This document shows, in pieces, positions 49,990 to 62,091 of a stretch of 64,000 nt of DNA. Positions within the stretch are counted from its first letter, which is position 1; every line of letters starts with the position of its first letter. The notes under the pieces were generated by a model, which saw nothing but the letters and a program-made list of their open reading frames with translations, was not told the DNA's origin and did not search any database. A program made the position numbers and the translations under genes. The stretch comes from Sipunculus nudus (taxonomy: Eukaryota > Annelida > Sipuncula > Golfingiida > Sipunculidae), in contig CM049310.1 in assembly GCA_026874595.1 (NCBI GenBank), positions 70,071,556-70,135,555 on the forward strand, read 5' to 3'.

Positions 49990-50119
49990 CTAAAATATTG
50001 ACTGAGCAAATCCAGTCTAACATCAACATCACGCTGGAAGGTCAGGGTGATAGTAAGATTGTTGACACTTATTCGTTTCAATGATGTTTGCTGTTTTGCC
50101 CAACGTCTTTCTAATATCT
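49990..50119 (-). CDS. Candidate second exon of a minus-strand gene (130 nt)
   Basis: The acceptor ttatctttttctgtcag is excellent and the donor TTTTAG/gtatga good. The frame reads ILERRWAKQQTSLKRISVNN then LTITLTFQRDVDVRLDLLSQ and YF, phase 1 to 2, with balanced composition. It joins in phase to the signal-peptide exon at 51113-50981. No family recognised. Confidence 0.38.
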
Positions 50120-50389
50120 CTGACAGAAAAAGATAAAATGGTTTCTTTCGATGTACATACACAATCACTTTTGTTCAATTTATGCAAATCAATTTAAATG
50201 ATTATGAAAGGAAGCGACCAATCACTGATCTAATTGATTATATATATATCATAAATGATGACCCTGTATAGCTCTGACTGAAGTTGATGATATATGTTAT
50301 GAAAAAGAAAATTATTTCCATTATTACATTATCTAATATAGATAAATGATTTGGCCCTGTTAACTGAAAGACCATCGAACGACCGGAGG

Positions 50390-50456
50390 GCCAGACGGAC
50401 ATGGACAAAAGGTGATTGCTATAGCTCGTGTTTTTTTATAGCCAGCTAAGCTAAAA
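50390..50456 (-). repeat. Diverged hairpin end of a 1.9-kb-type repeat
   Basis: 'cagacggacatggacaaaag' followed by 'ctatagctcg' and 'agccagctaagctaaaaa' parallels the ends at 53.2 and 61.8 kb. The body is not recognisable. Confidence 0.35.
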
Positions 50457-50980
50457 ATGCTACTCAAAATTAATATTATCAGTCACATCCATCATGATGA
50501 GCTTTCATGTTTTTTTACATCCAGTGCAGATGGAATATACAAATCAAGAGTTTTTTTCCAAGTGTACCTCTTCATAAGGAACACTGGTATAATCATGATG
50601 ATTATTATGAAGAGTGAATTCAAGGCATACAGAATTAAACCTTTACTAAGTGTGTTATACGTATATAAATAGAGTTTTCTTCAAAAAGAGGAGTTAAAGA
50701 TACTACAAGGGCTCATCCTTAGTATTTAAGATATATAGTTATTTATAATTTATGGTTAATTATGCTATAAGAATAAGAAAAAATAGTGGATCAATACTGA
50801 AATTGTGGTCAAGGGAAGCAGAGCATAAAAAAAATTGTAATTAATTTCATATATATTGTATAGAAATAAACAACTAGGCTCCAACTAATCTAAATGCTGA
50901 GTCCATCTGTATTACAGAAAGAAAAAAAGAATAAAGGTTAAGATTATTCAACTGTGCTGAATATGCTGGCATTTTCGGAC

Positions 50981-51113
50981 CTTTAACAGGATTAGTCACA
51001 GGTCCTTGTGCAGCAATCACTGGGTCAAATATGACCAAGTAATATAATGAAATCAGCAGCGACACCTCCACCCTTAAAAGTCTATGATCTCGCCCACATC
51101 CAGGAAAAAACAT
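50981..51113 (-). CDS. Candidate first coding exon with signal peptide
   Basis: ATG at 51113-51111. The frame MFFPGCGRDHRLLRVEVSLL continues through ISLYYLVIFDPVIAA to QGPVTNPVK, resembling a signal peptide cut after Ala35. A possible donor AAAG/gtccga at 50980 gives phase 1, matching the acceptor at 50119. The donor is weak. Without splicing the frame runs on to 50874. CpG- and CRE-containing sequence lies about 140-200 bp upstream. Confidence 0.3.
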
Positions 51114-51229
51114 GAAGTTTTCTGGGATGAGAAATGCAATAAGACAGAGATTAGATGGCGGGTAGCAGGTATCTAATTGGTCTGCTCATCAGCGACTTAA
51201 TGGCCTTCTTACTGGAATCCCTTGAGGCG

Positions 51230-51345
51230 TAGTGTCTGGGAGACAGCTCTGACGTCAGTACGCAAGCTACGCCACCCACACACACTCACTCAATCCCGGC
51301 TTTTATTGTGAGGGGTGGCTCAACATGAGTGGGCGTGTTCATTTA
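51230..51345 (-). promoter_or_regulatory. Possible promoter or enhancer with a palindromic CRE
   Basis: TGACGTCA at 51250-51257 and, on the minus strand, CACAATAAAA (51310-51301), a TATA-like box, in locally CpG-richer sequence. It could drive the candidate exon at 51113, or act as a distal element for the IER5-like gene, which has the same octamer. Confidence 0.35.
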
Positions 51346-52384
51346 TAAATACATCAGTCTTTACATATCCTGGTGTGGGTATGAAACCTCAAGGGCCTAG
51401 TTAAATTACCAATTAAAAGAAAATTACATATATTTACATATACTCACATTGAGAATCAGACACAACAAATGTCAGTATTAAGGGAACAATTAGGAAATTA
51501 TACTTTTTACATTACCGGTATATTATTTTATCATTACAAAGACTATTGGTGTGTGAAAAAGTGATATATGAAACAATGGTGTAAAACAAAGCCTTCAGAG
51601 ACACTTCAGTCACACTAAAATAAAAGCTTTAACTAAATATAGCCCCTCAAAGAGTCATACCATAGATAATTCTGGTAGGTGACAAAGAAACATGTACTGC
51701 CACCATGAATTTGGCAGCACCGTTACGTGGGCAGGTAATAGCTTCCAGTAAATTTTACTTCTATAAATACCAGGTGCACATTTATCTAGCCAAATTCCAT
51801 CAAAGCTGATGTTGCAATTCGTTGCTTGAGCGTGGGTTGCTGGAAACAGACAGCTGTCACTGCTCAAGGCAGATGAACTTTTGGATTACTGATAGATATT
51901 TTGACTCAGAGTCAGCAATAGGTAAGTTAAAAATGTCTATGGCAAGCACTGATCTCAAGTGGGAATTACTAAAGCTTGTTCAATAAAGGAAGGTGTTAAT
52001 ATATAAGGATACTAAGATCCAATAAATAGAATAATTAAAATGTATTTATTTTTTACCATAAATATATATATATTTATATAAATTTGCAAAACAATAAATA
52101 TCTGAAAATATAACTTGATTTGGAATTTAAAATTTTAAATTGAAGTTTTATTTCTCATTAAATTCGGCTCATATATTATCAAATTGCTTCCTGGTATATA
52201 AGTTTAATTATATTTTAATATGTCTGAATTATTTAAAAGGAAATCACTTTCTTTAAAAATGTTACATTACCACAACATGGTATTATGGAGTACTCCTTGA
52301 TTTAAAACAGATTTTAACAATGGAGCAGGAACAGCATTACAATTGAGGAAATACATTTCAAACAATAACAATTTTTGCATCACA

Positions 52385-53222
52385 TCTGATGGTGTGGTGG
52401 AGGGGGAGGGAAGGCTGATATGAGAATAACATACACCTGTGACCCCTGCTCCCCCAGTGACCCATTACAAATCAGGTTAGCAGAGAGAGCTGCACTGAAG
52501 GATCTTCAGTAACCTAAGTTGGCTGTTTGACAATGCAAGTGAATACAATATAAGCCTAAAAAATTCAATAACTAGCCTAATTTTAGAGTTTTTATTTTCA
52601 AATTTAAGATTTTTACAGATTAAATCCTTGTGTGTACATGCTGTGAAAATTAAATCAAGAGTACTTACAGGAAATAAATGTTTTAATATTTATGCTAATA
52701 AAAATGATTTAATATTTATGCTAACAACTTTCAGATCTAATTTTGGGTAATGGAATCTTGATTAAATAAAGTTTTATTTCTTGAAAATAAGTCCCTAGCT
52801 TAAACAATTCTCATGTTAAGAGAGTAAATATATTTCCTCATTTTTTTACAAAGTTCTTTATTTTTATAACAACTTCAAGAAATTACAAAACACTGACCTA
52901 ATTTCTTGTAAGTACATAGGAAATATAGAGAGGAATATTTTTATTTAACATGATCCAAAAACAGATCAGTGCATGGTTTTGATATTAGGCAGTCTTGGAG
53001 TGTAACAATGGGTTTTTAATGGAAAATTGAGGTTTTCTCTTAATATCATGTGGGAACAAAGATTTCAGTGACCCAATTTTCAGTATGGTAGGAGATCTTA
53101 GGGACATCTAACTGGATTCGTACATCCAACGCTTTCAAAACGTGCCCTGTTAACAATGCAATGGGGAAGGCCGGACAACGGACAAAGGACCATTGCTATT
53201 ATGAGTAAGCTGAGCCACAAAT
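52385..53222 (-). repeat. 1.9-kb-type repeat, diverged partial copy C
   Basis: The reverse complement aligns with copies A and B from the 'gtgacaggtgtacagttat' segment through to the 'caaaggaccattgct' end. The hairpin is degenerate (tgagtaagctgagcc). Older than A and B. Confidence 0.55.
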
Positions 53223-54824
53223 TATGTCTATGCACATGTGAAAACATTTTTTTTTCACAGATTTATAAAAATGTACAGATTTTACCAAACATACACCCAT
53301 CTCTATTATTTTTTGTCCTCATTTACTTATAAATACAAACAAAATATCCATCCATGTCAAACATAACAAGTTTTTAGCATCAGTGATCAAACAAGCTTTA
53401 AATATATCTCACGCAAAGTCTCTATATTTATATATATATATATAAAAGAAAGCTATGTGTTAAGAAATTTATATCAATATTCAGTTGATGCTCCTATATT
53501 AATAAGATACACTCCTGTTTTTCACAGTCTGTCAGTATGATTCAGTCTGAAGAAATGGCTGGTTATTTACTGGGATGTCTTACATTACTGTTTTAAATAT
53601 AACAACAATTACTATATTTATCTGCTACACCTTCCTGAGGATATTTGCTGCACTATATTTATACTGGAAATAAATCAAGTCTCTGGGGGTTATTAATAAT
53701 CCAAAAGTGTTCTTAGACAACAAGTAAAGCTCACAGCATAATAATACAGCCCATAGCCTGTTATAATCTGATCCAAGAAGACCCTATTTGATGCCTTTAA
53801 TTTAACACAGGGGGCGATGTGTGGGAGTTTGGACATGTTACAAATGCTGTCATCCAGTTCTGCAGGTGTCCAAGTTCTGTGACAGCTATCTGGTGGCTGG
53901 TTTGTATAGAGTGCCTCAGTCCCTGACTGGATCTAGGGGAGGTGACTCATGATACCAGACGCGGTTTGAACACTACACATAACAACACTGTGATGTCCCA
54001 TTAGTCATACTACTGCATACTACAGTAATCACTAATACTCTCAGGAAATTATAACACCAGTCCCTGGTTTTGGCTGGCAGTAGCATTCCCGGAATACACA
54101 ACTTAGAGGGGGGGGGGGGGCGAATTCACTCCTATATCTCATTCTGACTACTAATTCAAGTTGGTCCTAGGATATTATGTATAAACCTGCAAAATTGTAC
54201 ATTACAAACTGTTGTTGCATGGCTGATTTTTGTTGTTATTGTTGAGAGCAGATAAAAGAACATAGTGATTAATACATTGATAACTTTTCACTTTCATTTA
54301 GTGTGTGTTCTGACCAACAAGTATGGAATGAAAAAGCACCAATAACATTTTGACTATAGTGTCAGCTGTTTATTTAACTGGTAAGCATGTCAACTCATGA
54401 ATACCTAAAAAATAGTCAGAAAGCACATATCTCTGCCAATGCTGGGATGTGCATTGTGACTAGTATCAGCTGTTATTTAAGATAAAAACATGATGATATA
54501 CAGATCTGTTCTTAGTCAATATGTACTGCCACAGATATCTGTACTGTCCATCTGTTCTGGCTGCCAGGTATTACTATATTACTTTATTAAGTTCACTACA
54601 ACATCAGATCGACATATCTGGAGAAGCCCCTGCCCTGAGTATTGACCTGAGCTGAGATAGGACACTCAGTTAAACAGAAAGAGGACAGATTTATATCAAG
54701 TTCTGTCTACCTGTACCAGTTTAAACAGGGATTAACACCCTCACCCCTGTTGAAGTGAGCAATGTGATACATGCTGTTCATTAAACAAAACATGCAAATA
54801 ACACATAAATAGCTTGTTTCACTT

Positions 54825-55160
54825 AGGCCAAAATAAAAAAAAGGTATGGTTCTCAGGCACTTTTTTTTCAGAAATCAATGCAGGCGGTTTTTTTATTTTT
54901 AATTTTTTGTTATGTTTCGATAAAAATGTCAAATGATAAGGGAAAAGCATGATAATAACTGATTTATTTTGCTAAACATGTAATAGCACTAAATAACAAA
55001 GGAAATTGTATGAATTTATCTTCTTGAAAGAAATGTCTGAGCGGCTGCAGCTCAAAAATGGTAAGTTTCTATTGAAAATCAAAATAAAAATTGTTGATGC
55101 GGGGGTTTAAAATTGATGTGGGCCGTGCCTGAGAACCATACCTTTTATTTTTTTTGGCCT
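54825..55160. mobile_element. 336-bp MITE with long TIRs, copy 1
   Basis: GGCCAAAATAAAA...GGTATGGTTCTCAGGCAC on the left is mirrored by GTGCCTGAGAACCATACC...TTTTTTGGCC on the right, with TTA on each side. A TTA duplication suggests PIF/Harbinger-type mobilisation. No coding capacity. Confidence 0.75.
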
Positions 55161-55887
55161 TAATATCACATCAAATGTATTGTATACATGCTGGGTGAAG
55201 CAATGAAATCATCCAGACAAGGCATCCATCAAAAACCTGTATCCACATGTAGATTTATATAAACTTCAAATTTTAATGAACTCTTCTTTTTTTTCAGAAA
55301 CCATCTGCTCAAATATTTTTAATGAATTACAACTCAGACAAATACTGATAATGTCACTGAATGGCTGACTACTAAGTGACACATCTATTTTTTAACAGAC
55401 ATACACATCTGCATAATATCAAAAGACTACACAGGTTCAATGTTAAAATTTTACTTTTCTCCTTTGGATCTACACATGCTGTGAATAAGTTATAAATTGA
55501 CTTAGACAATCTGAAAATATTTTTGTATTCAGTTAATTATAAAAATGTCATTATCTTCAAGTTCCGTGAATATTCCTCCCATTATTACCAGTAATGATGA
55601 ACTCTACATATGACTTGCTGTACACAGAATTAACTTAATGTGGCACAGATGTGGTACAATCCAAAGACTGATGCTTTTTATATAGCAAATGAACCATGAA
55701 CTTCAGAGCCATCAATAAATCAAGCAAAACATAATGAAAAGAAAATCAGCTTCAGACTGAGATGTTTTCTCTATTTAACCACAAATAAGTTTCAGACTGA
55801 GATAATTTTATGTTTTCAATATGTTACCTCAAACAATTTATGAAAACAGGACAAAGTACTTATTCAGTTGCATCACAAAAATATATA

Positions 55888-56217
55888 CTGTGGTTGGTTT
55901 CATATTTACAGGGTTAGAGTTGCAGGATTTTCACCTTTTCAGTGTTTTGCAAGGGTACCATTTTGCCATCTCACAATACAAATGACCTATACACAACTAT
56001 TACGTACACAAAATCTTATTTAAAACAATTTGTTTATTAATGGCAAAACAATTGGACAAATAAAAATTATCTAAAAATATCAACCTCTGAACATACACGA
56101 TATAATTTTGTTCATAATGTCAACCTTTTACTTTTCAACTTTGCCTTCATAGATGGGACCTCTTATTCACGAATATGGTGAAATTTGAAACCCTCACGAA
56201 CAAAAAGGCAACCATAG
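55888..56217. mobile_element. 330-bp TA-flanked MITE, copy 2
   Basis: CTGTGGTTG and CAACCATAG ends flanked by TA. Same family as 18484-18937 but shorter and with most CpGs decayed (cctcacgaa for cctcgcgaa), so probably older. Confidence 0.7.
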
Positions 56218-57210
56218 TATATATATACTGAGAGAGTATCATTTACTGGTAAGCGTTTCAACTTATGAAAACCTAAAAATCAGTGAGAAAGCATACAACT
56301 CTGCCAATGCTGGGATTTGCAACAAAAAATCCAACTAAACCTTATACCAATATCCCCTGCCCCCATCCCAGAATTTATTTAATTGATTTTTTGCCCATGG
56401 CCGAGCCTTCCAAGAAATCCACAATGAATTTCACTCAGAAATCGTGAAAATAATGAGTGGACACGGTCACACCAAGAAAAATTTTTTAAATCAGATGCAT
56501 TTGGCTGGGTCTGTGTTGAGACCAGCCAAAATATTAGATCATCTGTCCCAGCCTCAATTAATTCCTACCTTTGCCCATGATGCAACATGAATAACATTGC
56601 ACTGAAATTCATTGAGAATGTTTAGAGAGATGTCTGGACAAACACACATGGAAACAGCCTAGAATGGGTGACCTTTGAGGGATTGCAAGACTGACCTCCT
56701 TTAAATTCCACTGATCCACCTAAAACTTTTAGGAATTGTCAACTGTTCAATAGCATTACATTGAAATTCAATGAGAACCTTTGCATGTATTATACACATA
56801 AAGAACACATGAACACATAACCTTTGCCTATTCATTTGCGGCAGTTAAAAATAAATCATTATTCGAGCAAACTTAAAGGAAATTGTTTTACAAATATGAA
56901 ATGGGAAATATCTCAGTTACAAAAACAGCGGGAAAAAAAATTAACTGATTTCTTCTCATACATATGTCAAGGTAATTGTACATTTTTCATTAATTCAAAT
57001 TATGCAAATTATCTTTGGTTACCATGGTGACCTTTTAGATTTTGGATAATGTAATTAAACCTACAGGTAGACTCAACAAATGATATGGGTTACAGTGTTG
57101 TGGATAACTTGAAACCCGCTGGATGTGTATTAACCACACAGTATCTGAGTCACTGAGTGTACCACTGAGGATTTACAAATTAAAAAACATAAGATGGAAC
57201 ATATCACAAC

Positions 57211-57330
57211 TTAATTGCAAGCATTCACAAGTAACTTCCCTCTCTGCAACTTCCTTGTAAGATGCTGCTCTGATAGCATGGTCAAGTGAGTGTTTGTCAC
57301 GTGCTGTGCCACACTCAAGTTATCTTGTTC
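57211..57330 (-). CDS. Candidate terminal exon, 39 residues
   Basis: The strong acceptor ttgtttgtctcgtttcag opens a phase-0 frame EQDNLSVAQHVTNTHLTMLS then EQHLTRKLQRGKLLVNACN and a TAA at 57213-57211. Upstream exons were not identified. It may be the 3' end of a gene lying to the right. Confidence 0.27.
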   Translation of the reverse strand, partial: EQDNLSVAQHVTNTHLTMLSEQHLTRKLQRGKLLVNACN

Positions 57331-60300
57331 CTGAAACGAGACAAACAAGGTCAAACAGGTTTGCAGACGGCTATGTAACATCAGTGGTCCTATTTTCTGA
57401 CCACACACTCAGGCACCGTGTTTGTCACTTGTCAATCTGAACATAAACATCTTATATCACTGGACATGCCCAAAATGACCAATTTTACATCATATATTGT
57501 ATAAGACAGGCTTTAGCATATATAGGTTTACATGTTAGCACCCTTTGCCTGTAATTATAAAATCAAACATATCATAGGTCACAGCTGGATGTAGTATCGG
57601 TTAAACTTAACCAAGTACAAAATCACTCCTGTGAGAGGTTAGCTGCTCTTGCAGTGCAGGATAGAACATGGTTGGGATTGAACTACTGTTTCACCCTGAC
57701 TAATTAGACAGGTTTCACTTGTACTTCAAAGATGCACTGACCAATATAATCAACATGCTTTAGATTAGGGTTTTAACACAATCTCTTATGAGCACCCTTC
57801 AATAAAGCGATCAAAGCCACCCTCACTCTTTCAACTTTTTTCATTTAGGAGGAACCTTTGTTTTAACTTAATGAGTGGATATACTTCAAAATATTAATAT
57901 GGTTTTTTTTCAATAACCACCCCCCCCCCACCAAAAAGAATAATCTTATTGATATCACCTTCTCAGATTATTTATATAATTGTTATAGCTCTAAATTATA
58001 ATGACCACCCATGATGACTGATTCCAATATTATTAGGTAGGCACTTGTTACGTGGAATACAGTAATTATTTACATGTACTTGGAAAATACATCATGGTTC
58101 TTTGAGGGGTCTGTGGTTTAATCTTAATTATAAAGTGCAAGTCTTCGTTTGTCATTCTTATTTCCAAATAGTTTCTTTTCTAGATATATTTGCTATATTA
58201 AAATAAAATTATGATTTAACATATGACCATTCTGTCTTTGTGTGGGATCAGGTATCTAATATTTATTTAAATGTACTTACTTGTCATGAAAATATGAAAA
58301 TGTGTATTAAAACTAAAATACAATGTCAATAAATCCTTACTTTAAAGCAAACTGTGTTTTAACTGCTATCATATGACACTTTGGTTGTTTTTTGTGTGAT
58401 AAATATACTGATATGAAAACTTAATTTATTTTTATTAATAATTTTTAAAATAAATTTTATGAAAGTTTAGTTGAATTTCTATAACCAATAAGAAAAAAAT
58501 AGACTAAACCATTCCTTATTATGAGAATCTTGTGTATTGTTTGAGTGAAGTATGTTTAGTATCACAGGATAAAGTATCAATACACATTTGACAATTTAAT
58601 TTGCATGCTCTCTTAAATACTTGAAATTAAAACTTTCCTGTTAGGAAAAAGAACCCATTTACAGAGAAAGTTAATAAACATGTTGTGTTTACATGTATCA
58701 GAGTTAAAGGACTGGATCACCATTAGTTGAAAGCATCCATATATACAAGTGAACATATGTGGTCCACAGTGACCTGAGTTATTTTCAGTGACTCATAAAC
58801 TGTTGGTAGTTTGTCTTCCACAGAATTGATCAGACCATATAAACATACTTGAGAGGTCTTTAAAGTATTTAAATTGTGGGACTGCCCCAAATATGCACCA
58901 GCGAACCATCAGATATGCTCACATATACATCCACATACTTTCAATATCTTTAAAACAAATAAACAGGATGAAACTTTAACCTCAGCTTGAAGTATATATC
59001 CTTAGGCCATTTCCATTTACTATTATTGGGATACTGACAAAATCAACAATGTAACAATACACAAAACAAAAGAGAAAACAGTTGGTATTTCCACAAAGTG
59101 GGTCATGTCATGTGTGAGATCAGATATGATCAGAGGTCAGCTCAGTGCAGATGTGCTAACCTATAAGGACTGCAAAAAACATGATAAGGAGCTGACTTAT
59201 GGTTTTAACTCAAATAGCACTCAAGTAGAACCCATATCTCATTTGAGGCCTAACCATCCCATTGTATTTGCTCCAAATTCACACCAAGATTTAACAGGGT
59301 CATACTGGGTTCATGTCCCACTACTCCAAAATATTTTGTGCAAATCAGTTTTGTGATTTTTTGTATGATCCTATTGACAAACCAACCAGCCAACAAACAA
59401 AAACAGAGGTGTACACATAACCTCCTACATGGGGATAAAAAATATTTTATGTTCTCCACATTTGGACTGCAGAGTTTTGTCATAGTTTATTTCAGTATTT
59501 CTGCATACCATATAGTCACTGATACTGAAAACTGTGTAACATGTGTAATGTTCTAGGGGCCCCAATTCAGATAATAGTTGCAATATCCACATGCTATCTA
59601 ATTGTGCCCTTCAGATATTACATCTGTTTCAAAGAGCCCACTGGTAACAAAAAGATTTGCAGTGACTGACACACACTCTTAAATAAAAGCTAACAGTTCA
59701 AAATAAGAGATTGGCTAATCATTTGCAAATAAAATGCCTTTATGGTTGGGATATAAGTTTTATTAGTGAAAGTTTTATTATATATAGTTATACTTCTATA
59801 AACAAGGAAAAAAACTGGCTTGTAATCTAATCTAATACATACTTTAGAATATCAAATTTTAGACATCATGTATTGTCTTGGATCATATCCTGATGTAAAT
59901 AGCACCTGTGTCCACATGTTTTTCTATGATATTTTTTATACAATGGAGCCAGTTAAAAATTCATGACCCAAAGATTGTAGGAGCTATTCTGCTGCTTGCC
60001 TGGGGGAAATATGCCTTACCTTGCCCTAAATTTGTATGAGACAAATAATCCAAAATATAACAGATCAGTCATTAGTGTTTTTTGACATTTTTATCACTGA
60101 TGAAATGAAAATTTCCAGGTGGTGACTTCAGACAAATGAACGTCATATGCAAACAAATTTAGTCCCAAGGAAAAAACTAAGGACCCATGGGTCACGGCGC
60201 TCAGCTGGAGTTTGAAATTTTTGCAAATGCAAACTATGCAAAATATTCTATTGTAATGTTTTTTATATATACAAGCATATGAGGAGTTAAGAGGAACTGG

Positions 60301-61204
60301 CCCCCTACTTGGTTATAGTAAAGTTCTAAATATATGAATGCAAAACTAATACTCTGACAAGACTGTCATGAAGAAAAACAGTAAATGTTTTGAGATACTG
60401 TGTTGATATGAAAAATTTACAGATGGACAGGCAAGTGGACAGAATGGGCTAACACCTTTATTTCACTTTCAAGGGAATAATGCATTTAAATTTATATTAA
60501 AGCCTATTTTTTTAGCATATCCACTTTTTCCATTAATAGTTTTTATCAGATTCATTTTTTTTATTTACAAGTTTTTATAAATTTGTAATAAAAAATCTGA
60601 AATTATAAGTTAAAATATCAAAATTCTAAGTTGCAATTATTATTTAACCAGAGTGTAGCTCATGTTAAGTCATATTATGCATACACATTTATTTTATTAT
60701 TTCTAAATCACAAATGTTTAAACTGAATTTAAAATAAAATAATGCCACAACATGGCATCTTCAAGATTATTCCTTGAATCAATATTAAAAAGTTATGTAC
60801 ATTGGAGTTTTCAGTACTTGCTTAATTTTATTCACCGAAATAAAAGATTCAGTAAATTTGATAAAATAAAAACATCTTTTCAAATAAAGTATACACACTG
60901 TTGGTTGAATGAGGGACAAACAATATCATTGTGCTAATAACTATCTCACCTATAATGTAATACTAGAATTAATAGTCAATTTCACACCTGGTGAAGTTTT
61001 TACTCTTCAGAAATAAGGGATTACTTATCTGATGAATATCCACACTCTTTTATAGCAATACACCACTTTGTGGACACATTTAAATGTGCACTTAAATCAT
61101 TGTAACCCTGGTTGTACAATTCAAAATCTAAATTGTAGCATATCCTAGAATAAGAATGAATCAAATACAGAAAATTATAAGATTTATAGTTTATGCACCA
61201 GCCC

Positions 61205-61225
61205 GGGGGGGGGGGGGGGGGGGGG
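61205..61225 (+). repeat. 21-G homopolymer
   Basis: An uninterrupted run of 21 G. Shorter runs of G or C occur at 10191, 11360, 15429, 22507, 35786, 47500, 49451 and 54111. Confidence 0.9.
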
Positions 61226-61414
61226 AGTGCAGGGCAGAGGGGAGGCCTAAAGTAGCCAAGCTGAGCCAAAACAAGCTGCCTGGAGAGGGTTACATAACAC
61301 AAGTGAAGGCTGTACTACTAGGTGGGTCTGATGTAAACAACACTTGACATGGTGTATGAAAACTTGAATAATTGCTTCTCTTTTCAATCAATTCCTTTGA
61401 ACGTTCCGATTTGA

Positions 61415-61816
61415 AAGATTAAATCCTTATGTATATATGCTGTGAAAATTAAATCAACAGTGCTTACAGGGAAAAAATGTGCCATAGCCAAAGTTGGACA
61501 AAATTTAAGGTATTGATTTTTTATTTAACCTAATAACTTAAATTATTTGCAAAATTTAGTTCTAATTTTGGGTAAACAATTGAATCTTGATTAATTAAAG
61601 TAATATAAAAAAAAATAAGGTTTTTCCTTAATATTTCGAAGGAACGAAGTCCTAGTGACCCAATTTTCAGTTTTGCAGGAGATTTTGGGGATATCTTACT
61701 GTTTGCAAAATTTTGGATGCATAGGTCCAACATTTTCAAAACGTGCCCTGTTAACAGCCGGACGACGGACAAAGGACCACGACTATAGCTCAGATGACTT
61801 ATAGTCAGCTGAGCTA
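61415..61816 (-). repeat. 1.9-kb-type repeat, truncated copy D
   Basis: The reverse complement matches the first 400-600 bp of copies A and B, including the intact hairpin (ctcagatgacttatagtcag then ctgagcta) at 61785-61816. The remainder is missing. It abuts a MITE. Confidence 0.65.
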
Positions 61817-62091
61817 AAAAAGGTATGGTTCTCAGGCACTTTTTTTCAGAAATTAGTGCGGGCGGGCGGTATTTTACTTTTTACCTTTTTTTGTATGTTT
61901 CGAAAAAAAATGTCATATGATCAGGGAAAAGCATGAATTCAACAATTTTTTTGCTAAGCAGCTAAAAGCACTACATAAATTGTATTATTTATCTTCTTGA
62001 AAGATAAAAATAAAAATAAAAATGTTTGATGCAGGGGGTTAAAATTGACAAGGGCAGTGCTTGAGAACCATACCTTTTATTTTTTTGGGCC
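61817..62091. mobile_element. MITE copy 2, left end lost
   Basis: aggtatggttctcaggcact at the left and 'ttgagaaccatacctttta' at the right match 54825-55160. The outer GGCC of the left end is replaced by the end of copy D. Confidence 0.6.
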
